A stretch of 64,000 nt of DNA. It comes from Kibdelosporangium persicum (GTDB taxonomy: Bacteria; Actinomycetota; Actinomycetes; Mycobacteriales; Pseudonocardiaceae). The notes beneath the pieces were generated by a model that made no database searches, was not told the DNA's origin, and saw only the letters and a list, made by a program, of their open reading frames with translations. The position numbers and the translations under genes were made by a program. The stretch covers positions 287,820 through 351,819 of the forward strand of contig NZ_JAAATY010000004.1 in assembly GCF_013280595.1 (NCBI RefSeq). The letters run 5' to 3'. Below are positions 33,502 to 40,714 of the stretch, in pieces (the first letter of the stretch is position 1; each line of letters opens with the position of its first letter).

Positions 33502-33551
33502 CCCTCGTGAGTGTTTGTCAGGGTTAGAACCCTGACAAACACTCACGAGGG
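33502..33551. repeat. 50-bp palindromic intergenic element, copy 4
   Basis: The most perfect copy: a 24-bp stem with only AG left as loop (GGGTT-AG-AACCC at the tip). Compared with other copies, TTTATC has become TTTGTC on the left and GATAAA has become GACAAA on the right, a compensatory pair. Placed between two minus-strand genes, 2 bp after the SDR stop and 51 bp before the fbiA start. Confidence 0.9.
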
Positions 33552-33553
33552 GG

Positions 33554-34300
33554 TCAGAGCTGGGTGGTGGGCAGGGCCACGAGGTGGCGGAGGTTCACGT
33601 GCGCCGGACGGCTTGTGGCGTAGGCCACGAGGTCCGCCAGGTCCTCGGCCGCCAGGATGCCCGCCTCGGCGATCCAGCTGTCCAGGAAGGCCCCGGCGTC
33701 ACCGGTGATGGCGTCCCGCAGTTCGCTCCGCACCAGACCGGGCTCGATGTTGGTCACCCGCACACCCTTGGGGCCGAGTTCGGCCCGCAGGGACTTCGAC
33801 AGGTACGTCACAGCGGCCTTGGTGGCGCCGTAGACCGCGTAGTCCTTGAAGAACTCGTGCGCGGCGATGGACGAGATGTTCACCAGGTCGGCGTGCCCGT
33901 CCGCGGTCAGGTCGGGCGTGAACGCCCGTATCACCCGCAGCACACCGGTCACGTTGGTGTCCAGCATTTTCCGCCAGTCGTCGAAGGATGCCGTGGTGAT
34001 GTCGTCGGGAATCATCACGCCCGCGTTGTTGACGACGAGGTCCACCCGTCCGAAAGCCGCGTGGATCGCCTCGGCCGCGGCCGTGACCGATTCGTCGGAC
34101 GTGACGTCGGCCGTCACGGCGATCGCCTGCCCGCCGTTGTCCTTGAGCTTCTCGGCCAGTTCGGCGATCCGGTCCGAACGGCGAGCCAGCAACGCCACCC
34201 GGGCGCCGTTCGCGGCGAACACGGTGGCGATCGCGGCGCCGATCCCACTCGCCGCTCCGGTCACGACGGCGGTCCGTCCCGCCAGGTTCACGTAAGTCAT
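33554..34300 (-). CDS. Short-chain dehydrogenase/reductase
   Basis: 248 residues, classical SDR. NAD(P) loop VVTGAASGIGAAIA, the acidic/Arg region LLARRSDRI suggests NADP(H), then ADVTSDES, NNAGVM, catalytic Ser in NISSIAAH and the YxxxK pair in YAVYGATKAAV. Substrate unknown. It is divergent from an XRE-family regulator across 117 bp, a frequent arrangement in which the regulator controls the dehydrogenase. Confidence 0.92.
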   Translation of the reverse strand: MTYVNLAGRTAVVTGAASGIGAAIATVFAANGARVALLARRSDRIAELAEKLKDNGGQAIAVTADVTSDESVTAAAEAIHAAFGRVDLVVNNAGVMIPDDITTASFDDWRKMLDTNVTGVLRVIRAFTPDLTADGHADLVNISSIAAHEFFKDYAVYGATKAAVTYLSKSLRAELGPKGVRVTNIEPGLVRSELRDAITGDAGAFLDSWIAEAGILAAEDLADLVAYATSRPAHVNLRHLVALPTTQL

Positions 34301-34348
34301 GGCAACGACTCTGCCGCCGGCAGGAACCGCGAACGAGGCCCGCGTTTT

Positions 34349-34371
34349 ACTGGTTCACGGTTGACTGGTTC
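34349..34371. promoter_or_regulatory. Direct repeats in the SDR/XRE divergent region
   Basis: Two copies of ACTGGTTC start at 34349 and 34364, 15 bp apart, with TTGACT (34361) overlapping the second. They sit about 50-70 bp before each divergent start and could be binding sites for the adjacent XRE regulator. The same octamer occurs in the acyl-CoA divergent region (7889), which may be chance. Confidence 0.35.
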
Positions 34372-34417
34372 TGGCAGGGCCACCCTTGGCCGCGCCGGAC
34401 GTTGCACACTGGACGAC

Positions 34418-35308
34418 GTGAGCAACGAGCTGGGTGAGTTCCTCAGGACCCGACGGGCACGCATCTCGCCCGAGCAGGTCGGCCTGCCACGGACCGGCCG
34501 ACGGCGGGTGCCCGGGCTCAGAAGGGACGAGCTCGCCCGGCTCGCGGGCGTGAGCGTCGAGTACTACACCCGGCTTGAACAGGGCAGAAGCCCGAACGTG
34601 TCGGAGTCCGTGTTGGACGCCATCAGCGACGCCTTGTCCCTGAACGAAACCGAGCGTGAACACCTGCGTATCCTGGTACGCCCCACGCGGCGCGCGCGCC
34701 CGTCGCCGCGCGGGCCCCGAAGCGCGGCCACGGTCCGGCCGGCCGTGCAGATGGTGCTCGACCAGATGCACTCCATGCCCGCGTTCGTGTTCGGGCCGAC
34801 CCTGGACGTGCTGGCCTGGAACCGGCTCGGCGACGCGTGCCTCGGGTTCTCCGGCCATGAGCGGCCGAACCTGTGCCGGTCGATGTTCCTCGACCCGAAG
34901 GCCAAGGAGTTCTATCCACAGTGGTCCTGTGCGGCCGAGGACACCGTCGCCGTGCTGCGCTGGATGGCCACCCGCAATCCCGACGAGCCGGGGCTGCCGC
35001 AGCTGATCGGCGAGTTGTCGCTGCGCAGCCCGGAGTTCCGGGTGCTGTGGGCGGAGCACGACGTCAGGGAGAAGACGTTCGGCGGCAAGCTGCTCAACCA
35101 CCCGCTCGTCGGTGAGCTGGACGTCCGGTTCGAGAGTTTCCCGCTGCCCGGCGACACCGACATGGTGCTCGTCACGTACGTGGCCGAGCCGGGGTCGCCG
35201 AGCGCGGAGAAACTCGCGCTGCTGGCCAGTTGGTCAGTACCAGAAGCGGAACGTCCGGTAACCCTCCCACGCGAGGGCGCTCCATCCGCCGACCGCGTCG
35301 AAGAGTGA
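34418..35308 (+). CDS. XRE-family regulator with MmyB-like ligand-binding domain
   Basis: 296 residues from GTG 34418. The HTH lies at about 8-75: ELGEFLRTRRARISPEQVGL (core FLRTRRARISPEQVG), GLRRDELARLAGVSVEYYTRLEQGRSPNVS (core LAGVSVEYYTRLEQG). The C-terminal MmyB-like PAS-type domain runs from about 105: PAFVFGPTLDVLAWNRLGDA (core TLDVLAWNRLGD), VLRWMATRNPD, LSLRSPEFRVLWAEHDVR and GELDVRFESFPLPGD. This architecture is common in actinobacteria as a repressor of a neighbouring SDR. The last 75 bp overlap the convergent site-2 protease gene, so the extreme C-terminus may be an extension. Confidence 0.9.
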   Translation: MSNELGEFLRTRRARISPEQVGLPRTGRRRVPGLRRDELARLAGVSVEYYTRLEQGRSPNVSESVLDAISDALSLNETEREHLRILVRPTRRARPSPRGPRSAATVRPAVQMVLDQMHSMPAFVFGPTLDVLAWNRLGDACLGFSGHERPNLCRSMFLDPKAKEFYPQWSCAAEDTVAVLRWMATRNPDEPGLPQLIGELSLRSPEFRVLWAEHDVREKTFGGKLLNHPLVGELDVRFESFPLPGDTDMVLVTYVAEPGSPSAEKLALLASWSVPEAERPVTLPREGAPSADRVEE

Positions 35309-35992
35309 GCCGACCAGGTCGAAGAACGCGGTGCCGACACCGGGCAGGCCGATCAGCGCCGCGAACAGGATCAGCGGCGCCCACGGCCGTGCCTTCTGGC
35401 CGAACACCTGCGCCTTGTACGACAGGAACGGCTCGATCGCGCCCCAGCCGTCCAGTCCGGGCACCGGCAGGATGTTCAGCACGAACGCCATCAGTTGCAG
35501 CAAAGCCAAAAAGGACAGTGCGGCGGAGAGTGGCGTAACCTCGCCAGGCATGAACAGCTGCACCGAAAGGGTCAGCAAAATACCAAGGACCAGGTTGGTC
35601 AGTGGCCCGGCGAGCGAGACCCACGACTCCACGCGTTTGTTCCGCAACGCGTGGTGGTTGATGTACACCGCGCCGCCCGGCAACGGGATTCCGCCGATCA
35701 ACAGGAAGATCAGCGGCAGCACGATGCTCAGCAACGGATCCGAGTAGCGGCGGATGTCCAGCGTCAGGTAGCCCTTCCAGCGCACTTCCCGGTCGCCGCC
35801 GCGGTAGGCCACGATCGCGTGCCCGAACTCGTGCAGGCACAGCGAGACCGCCCAGCCACCGAGAACGAGGATGACCACACCCGCGGTGTAGGCGAACTCA
35901 CTTTCCAGAACCGTGAGCACGCCGCCGCCGATGGTGACCGCGAGCAGGGCTAAGAACAGGGGACTGGGACGAGTGTCTTGTCTCCGCACCAC
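35234..35992 (-). CDS. Site-2 protease family (M50) membrane metalloprotease
   Basis: 252 residues with about six hydrophobic helices. Zinc site: CLHEFGHAIVAY (HExxH, around residues 53-64) and the second motif NILPVPGLDGWGAIEP (NxxPxxxxDG) about 120 residues later. These proteases cut membrane-embedded substrates; in actinobacteria some release transcription factors or anti-sigma factors. No PDZ domain, so it belongs to the small SREBP/FtsH-unlike subgroup. Client unknown. The 3' end overlaps the XRE gene by 75 bp. Confidence 0.9.
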   Translation of the reverse strand: MVRRQDTRPSPLFLALLAVTIGGGVLTVLESEFAYTAGVVILVLGGWAVSLCLHEFGHAIVAYRGGDREVRWKGYLTLDIRRYSDPLLSIVLPLIFLLIGGIPLPGGAVYINHHALRNKRVESWVSLAGPLTNLVLGILLTLSVQLFMPGEVTPLSAALSFLALLQLMAFVLNILPVPGLDGWGAIEPFLSYKAQVFGQKARPWAPLILFAALIGLPGVGTAFFDLVGSLFDAVGGWSALAWEGYRTFRFWY

Positions 35993-36091
35993 TCCAGTGT
36001 GTCATCCATGCAGATCAGTCCGCCGCCGGTGGCCTGCCTGGCCACTTCACCCGATCGGGCAGAGAACCGGACTTCGCCGGTAAATACCGTC

Positions 36092-36139
36092 ACCCACGTG
36101 GGTACTTAGCTTGACCACCCGGGACTACACGGGTGTAAT
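36092..36139 (+). promoter_or_regulatory. whiB2 promoter with palindromic operator candidate
   Basis: TTGACC (36111-36116) and TGTAAT (36134-36139) are separated by exactly 17 bp, a good vegetative promoter. The predicted transcription start falls on the ATG at 36147, 7 nt after the -10, so the mRNA should be leaderless. A perfect 12-bp palindrome ACCCACGTGGGT (36092-36103) lies just upstream of the -35 and could be an activator or repressor site. Confidence 0.6.
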
Positions 36140-36146
36140 CACAGAG

Positions 36147-36533
36147 ATGTCATTCGCCGAATGGGAGGGCGGGTGGCGTCCGCCAACCGGGGAGTGGAAG
36201 GCGGGGAGGTGGACGGACATGATGGCCGACGAAGGGGACCGAGTCGTGGAGTGGGGGGACGCGCCGACCGAGGATCTGGGCGTCCTTGTACATCTTTTCG
36301 ATTCGGCGGAGGACGAGCAGGAGTGGCAGGAGCGCGCGCTGTGCGCGCAGACCGACCCCGAGGCGTTCTTTCCGGAGAAGGGCGGCTCGACCAGAGAGGC
36401 CAAGCGGATCTGCCAGGGCTGTGAGGTGCGTTCGGAGTGCCTCGAGTACGCGCTCGGGCATGACGAGCGGTTCGGCATCTGGGGCGGGCTGTCCGAACGG
36501 GAACGCCGCAAGCTGAAGAAGCGCGCCATTTAG
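36147..36533 (+). CDS. whiB2: WhiB-family iron-sulfur regulator, WhiB2/WhmD type
   Basis: 128 residues from ATG 36147, close to the length I recall for M. smegmatis WhmD. Four cysteines for a [4Fe-4S] cluster are in the order C...C..C.....C within ERALCAQTDPEAFFPEK, RICQGCEVRSECLEY. The turn motif FGIWGGLSERERRKLKKRAI (core GIWGGLSERER) and basic tail follow, for contact with sigma factor and DNA. WhiB2/WhmD acts in septation and cell division in mycobacteria; the ortholog WhiB acts in sporulation septation in Streptomyces. A TTG at 36111 lies inside the -35 box, so it cannot be the start from this promoter; ATG 36219 with GGGAGG is a possible shorter form. Confidence 0.93.
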   Translation: MSFAEWEGGWRPPTGEWKAGRWTDMMADEGDRVVEWGDAPTEDLGVLVHLFDSAEDEQEWQERALCAQTDPEAFFPEKGGSTREAKRICQGCEVRSECLEYALGHDERFGIWGGLSERERRKLKKRAI

Positions 36534-36608
36534 CAGCGATTCTGGCGCCAGGCTGTCCTACGGTGTCTGCTCACGACGCCAGTGAGCAGAGGCCGACGGA
36601 GGTAGCCG

Positions 36609-39600
36609 GTGCGTCCACAGTTCAGGACTGTGCCCGTGTTCGCGGTCCTGGTCTGCCACGACGGCGAGGAATGGCTCCGGCTGGCGCTTTCCGCGTTGCG
36701 TCGCAGCACACCCAGGCCACGGCACGTGGTCGCGGTCGACACGGGCTCGACGGACGGCACCGCGAAACTGCTGGCGGCCGGCGAGGACGTGCTGGACGGC
36801 GTGCTCACGCTGGATCGCACGGCCAGTTTTGGTGACGCTGTCACGGCGGCACTGCGGTACGGGGTCGAGCGCTGGGGTGATCCTGGCGGCTGGCTGTGGC
36901 TGTTGCACGACGACAGCGCGCCCGAACCGCATTGTCTCGGCACTTTGCTGACGGCGGCGGAACTGTCGCCGTCAGCGAGTGTGCTGGGGCCGGTCGCGCA
37001 TGCGTGGGACGAGTCGCGGCGCATCGTCGAAGCCGGTCTGTCCACCGACGCCTCGGGGCATCGGCAGACCGGTATCGGCTCGGGCGAATGGGTGCGGGCC
37101 AACCAGATCGAGCAGAGCAGTGAAGTGCTCGCGGTGCCGTCCGCGGGTTTGCTCGTCCGGCGTGAGCTGTGGGAACGGCTGGGCGGTTTCGACCCGGAAC
37201 TGCCCGGGCTGTTCGACGACATCGATTTCGGCTGGCGGGCGAATCGGTCGGGCGCGGTCGCCTTGTGTGTTCCGGCCGCGCGAATCCGGCATGCCAGGGC
37301 GGGCAGGCCGGAAAATGTGCGGTCGCGTTCCCACGGAATACGCACGTTCTTGGTGAATACCGCGGTGCTTTCGTTTCTGGCCGGCGTGCCGAGACTCGCG
37401 GTGTTGTGTCTGCTGCGCGCGTTCGGGTTCCTGTTGCTGCGCCGGATTTCCCGTGCCCAAGCGGAGTTCGTCGCGGTCGGCAGGATGCTCAGCGGCCGGA
37501 TGGGACTGCTGCGCGCCCGTCGTGACCGGCGCGGACTCGGCCCACCCGGCAGTGTCCGCGGGCTGTTCACCAGCCGGTTCACCCGGCTGCGCAACATGTC
37601 CCTGGCCGCGGTGACCCATCTGGTCCGGCGGCGCGTCGAGGCCGACGCCGCGCTTGGCGAGGCCCCTGAGGCCGTGTGGGTCCCTCCAGAGGAGACACAA
37701 CGGCCGGTCGGCCCGGACGCGCTGCCCGCGGGCGCGTTAGGGCGGAAAGGACGGCGCAGGGCCGCGGGATTGCGCCGTCCGCCGAGCGCGGTCACCGTTT
37801 CCGTGCCCGCTGTGCGACTGCCGAAAGGCAGGCGCCCCAGTCCACGGCCGAGGCCCTCGCCGGTGCCGCGGGACGGCAGCGCGGTGCCGCGGCCGGAGAT
37901 GATGCTGGTCGAGGTCGACCGTGGCCTCGTGCTCGGACAGATCCTGCTGGCGCCGCCGTTGATCCTGGTCGTGGCGTTGGTCGCGGTGGGACTGGTGGTC
38001 AACTGGAACAGGCTCGGCCTGACGGTGACCGGCGGGCGGCTGCTGCCGATGCCGGACCTGTGGACGGAGTACCTCGCCGGATGGCACGGCGTGGCAGGCG
38101 GAACGGCGTCGCCCGCGCCCGCGGCCCTTGCGGTACTGGGGATTCTGGGCGGCCAAGCGGGATTGTTGCTGCTCGGCGACCTGCCACTGGCCGGGCTCAG
38201 TGCCTATCTCGCGACACGGCGAATGCCCGTGCGGCGCGGAGTCCGTGCCGTCATCGCAGGTGTGTACGCGTTGCTACCGCCCGCGATCGCCGCGGTCGCC
38301 CAGGGCAGGCTGGACGCGGTCGTCGTGCACATCCTGTTGCCGCTGGTGGTTTCCGGCGTCGTCGGCGTGCTTTCCGGTGCGTCCCGTTCCTGGTTGTCCG
38401 TCGCGGCGGGATCGTCGCTCGGCCTGGCCGTGATCGGCGCGTTCTCGCCGTTGGTGCACGTGGTGATCCTGCTGTGCGCGCTGGCCGGGTTTGTCCTGGT
38501 CGGCGGGCAGCGCGGGGACGGCAGGCGGCGTGGCGCCGCGTTGTTCGCGATCGTGTTGCTGCCACTGGCTTTGCTGCTGCCGTGGCCCGCTGTACTGATT
38601 CAGAACCCCGGCATCGTCGTGCACGGCGTCGGCGCGTGGGTACCGGCACAGGCCGACTTCGGATCGGTCGTGCTCGCGCTGGTCGTCGCCGTCGTCGTGC
38701 TGGTCGGCCTGGTGGCGCGACCGGGCAGGGGATCGTTGCCCGGCTTGGGTTTGCTGGTCCTCGGGCTCGGTGCGGTGGCGCTCGTCCGGTACATCCCGCT
38801 CGCGCCGGTCAGTGGAGGTGCGCCGCAACAGGGCTGGCTGGGCACGCCGTTGATCGTGGTCGGCTGGGGTCTGTTGTGGGCACTGGCGGGTACGGCACCG
38901 CGGCCGCGGCCGGCGCTGGCGATCGGTGCCGCGGCCTTGATCGTCTTGGCGGGCGGTGCTTTCCTGCTCGGCCGTAACGGGCCGGTGACCACGGGAGACG
39001 GGACACGGCTGGGCACAACGCCTGCCCGTGAGCTCGCCGAGACGGGTCGTAGCGTGCTGGTCCTTTCGCGGGGTGACGAACCCGCGCGGCAGTCAGCGGG
39101 CCGGATGCCGCAGTTCGGCGACGACGACCTCGCTCCGGTCGCCTCGGCCCGGGCGCGGATTCTGCGCTGGGACAACGAGTTCCGGTCCGACGTGCCGGAC
39201 GTCGCGAAGGGCGCGGTCGCTTCGGCGGCGGCCGCGGGCGTGCTGTTCGTGGTCATGCCCGACCAGGCTACAGGTGCTAGGTTGCAAGCCGCGGCAGGCG
39301 ATCTGGTCTCGCCGACAACGTCCACTTCGGACGGACGGCCGGTGTTCCGGCTGCTGCCCGCCGCGGGCCGGGCCGTCCTGCTCGCCCCCGAACTGGCCAA
39401 ACAGGCTGTCACCGGCGGAATCCCGCCGACCACGCTCGGTGCCGGCGGAATCGTGCCGATCGACGCCGGACCGCCGGAGGTCGCCGTGCGGGTGTCCGAC
39501 GGTTCCGACGGACGGCTGCTGGTCATCGCGGCCGCCGAGGAACCCGGTTGGCGTGCCGAGGTCAACGGCCGTCAGGTGCCCATCGTCAGAGCTTGGGGCA

Positions 39601-39782
39601 ACCTCGTCGGCGTCGCCGTGCCCGCACGAGCAACGGACGTCCGCGTGGAGTACTCGTCGAGCCTGCGCGCGTTCCTGCTGCTGACGCAGGGCGCCGCGCT
39701 GCTGTTCACACTCTTGACCGCGATCCCGGGCCGCAGGACTCAGGAACCGCCTTCGATGGCGTCGGGGTCGACGCTCAGGTAG
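36609..39782 (+). CDS. Giant GT2 glycosyltransferase fused to a multispanning membrane domain
   Basis: 1057 residues, GTG start with GGAGG upstream. A GT2 domain occupies about 1-280: VFAVLVCHDGEEWLRLALSAL (core VLVCHDGEEWL), VDTGSTDGTA, LWLLHDDSAPEP, LLVRRELWERLGGFDPELPG (core RELWERLGGFDP) and FDDIDFGWRANRSG. A basic Arg/Pro-rich linker (about 290-430) leads to 12-14 membrane helices (about 435-790) and an extracytoplasmic C-terminal region (800-1030) with beta-type segments. A final helix is near 1025. Position next to whiB2 is conserved in actinobacteria, suggesting a role in an essential surface polymer. Donor and acceptor unknown. The 3' end overlaps the next minus-strand gene by 43 bp. 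Confidence 0.82.
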   Translation: MRPQFRTVPVFAVLVCHDGEEWLRLALSALRRSTPRPRHVVAVDTGSTDGTAKLLAAGEDVLDGVLTLDRTASFGDAVTAALRYGVERWGDPGGWLWLLHDDSAPEPHCLGTLLTAAELSPSASVLGPVAHAWDESRRIVEAGLSTDASGHRQTGIGSGEWVRANQIEQSSEVLAVPSAGLLVRRELWERLGGFDPELPGLFDDIDFGWRANRSGAVALCVPAARIRHARAGRPENVRSRSHGIRTFLVNTAVLSFLAGVPRLAVLCLLRAFGFLLLRRISRAQAEFVAVGRMLSGRMGLLRARRDRRGLGPPGSVRGLFTSRFTRLRNMSLAAVTHLVRRRVEADAALGEAPEAVWVPPEETQRPVGPDALPAGALGRKGRRRAAGLRRPPSAVTVSVPAVRLPKGRRPSPRPRPSPVPRDGSAVPRPEMMLVEVDRGLVLGQILLAPPLILVVALVAVGLVVNWNRLGLTVTGGRLLPMPDLWTEYLAGWHGVAGGTASPAPAALAVLGILGGQAGLLLLGDLPLAGLSAYLATRRMPVRRGVRAVIAGVYALLPPAIAAVAQGRLDAVVVHILLPLVVSGVVGVLSGASRSWLSVAAGSSLGLAVIGAFSPLVHVVILLCALAGFVLVGGQRGDGRRRGAALFAIVLLPLALLLPWPAVLIQNPGIVVHGVGAWVPAQADFGSVVLALVVAVVVLVGLVARPGRGSLPGLGLLVLGLGAVALVRYIPLAPVSGGAPQQGWLGTPLIVVGWGLLWALAGTAPRPRPALAIGAAALIVLAGGAFLLGRNGPVTTGDGTRLGTTPARELAETGRSVLVLSRGDEPARQSAGRMPQFGDDDLAPVASARARILRWDNEFRSDVPDVAKGAVASAAAAGVLFVVMPDQATGARLQAAAGDLVSPTTSTSDGRPVFRLLPAAGRAVLLAPELAKQAVTGGIPPTTLGAGGIVPIDAGPPEVAVRVSDGSDGRLLVIAAAEEPGWRAEVNGRQVPIVRAWGNLVGVAVPARATDVRVEYSSSLRAFLLLTQGAALLFTLLTAIPGRRTQEPPSMASGSTLR

Positions 39783-40201
39783 TTGGCGACCTGCTCGACC
39801 AACACGTCGTGCACGAGGTCGGCGAGCTCCGCGCTGTCCTTCGCGCGCGCCTCCAACGGGCGCCGGTACAGCACGATCCGCGCACTCGTCGGATTGCCAC
39901 GGCGATCCATGCCCGCGGGAACCAAACGGGCCAGCGGCACGCCTCCGTCGGCCAGCACGCCGTCCTGGGGTGGCGCTCCGGGCGGTTCGACCTCCGGCAC
40001 GTCGTCGACCGCCACGTCGAGCTTGGTCAGCTCGGTGCGCCAGCGGGCCTCGATCGGCTCCAGCGCGTCGAGCACGAGCGCGTCGAACTTCTCCGCACGG
40101 GTGCTTGCGGCGGGAAGCGTCGAGGGGTAAAGCGGCCCACGCATCCCGCGGCCATGCCGATCCCGTCCACGACGTGAAGACCGACGACGGGGCGTGACCA
40201 C
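39740..40201 (-). CDS. Zincin-fold (metallopeptidase family) protein lacking the HExxH ligands
   Basis: About 153 residues from GTG 40201, which has GGAGG 7 nt upstream. A basic N-terminus (PRRRSSRRGRDRHGRGMRG) precedes a domain like the small minimal-metallopeptidase family (Rv3259 occupies this place in M. tuberculosis). In that family the helix reads VxVHEVAHHFGID; here the aligned helix is VLVEQVANYLSVD, so both His and the Glu are replaced (HEVAH becomes EQVAN). The protein is therefore probably not a peptidase and may serve as a binding or scaffolding protein. The alignment is from memory of the family and needs checking. Confidence 0.72.
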   Translation of the reverse strand: MVTPRRRSSRRGRDRHGRGMRGPLYPSTLPAASTRAEKFDALVLDALEPIEARWRTELTKLDVAVDDVPEVEPPGAPPQDGVLADGGVPLARLVPAGMDRRGNPTSARIVLYRRPLEARAKDSAELADLVHDVLVEQVANYLSVDPDAIEGGS

Positions 40202-40306
40202 TCCAAGCACCTCCAAGGCATACCTCTAGGACAAACAGGGTACTGGGGGCGTGTCACCGGTGTGCCTGGCTGCCTGCGGGCGGGAAACGCGCTATCGTCC
40301 ACGATC

Positions 40307-40666
40307 GTGCGGAATGTGCGGCGTTGTTCGCGGACCGGGTGTGTCAATCCGGCCGTCGCGACGCTGACCTACGCCTACGCGGACTCCACCGCGGTAGTCG
40401 GCCCCCTCGCGACTTACTCCGAGCCGCATAGCTACGACCTATGCGAAGAGCACGCGATGCGGCTGACCGCCCCCCGGGGCTGGGACGTGGTCAGGTACGA
40501 CGGCGAGTTCGCCGCGCCGGAGCCCTCCCACGACGACCTGACCGCGTTGGCCGAGGCCGTGCGTGAGGCGGGACGGCCGGACCGTCCGGTGGAGGGTCCC
40601 GACCCGAACGCGGCGTCCGGGCGGCGTGGCCACCTGCGGGTCCTGCCCGATCCGGTCACCGATTAA
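40307..40666 (+). CDS. DUF3499 family protein
   Basis: 119 residues from GTG 40307, with TATCGT 8 nt upstream and no ribosome site. The N-terminus MRNVRRCSRTGCVNPAVATL and YDLCEEHAMRLTAPRGWDVV (cores CSRTGC and DLCEEHA) supply three Cys and a His that could bind one zinc; the family is conserved in actinobacteria at this site (Rv3258c). The tail is charged and disordered. Function unknown. It precedes the phosphomannomutase gene by 48 bp. Confidence 0.82.
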   Translation: MRNVRRCSRTGCVNPAVATLTYAYADSTAVVGPLATYSEPHSYDLCEEHAMRLTAPRGWDVVRYDGEFAAPEPSHDDLTALAEAVREAGRPDRPVEGPDPNAASGRRGHLRVLPDPVTD

Positions 40667-40714
40667 GCGACCTAATAGGCTCCCTGGCAGGACGATCCGA
40701 CCCCGGGAGAGCTT

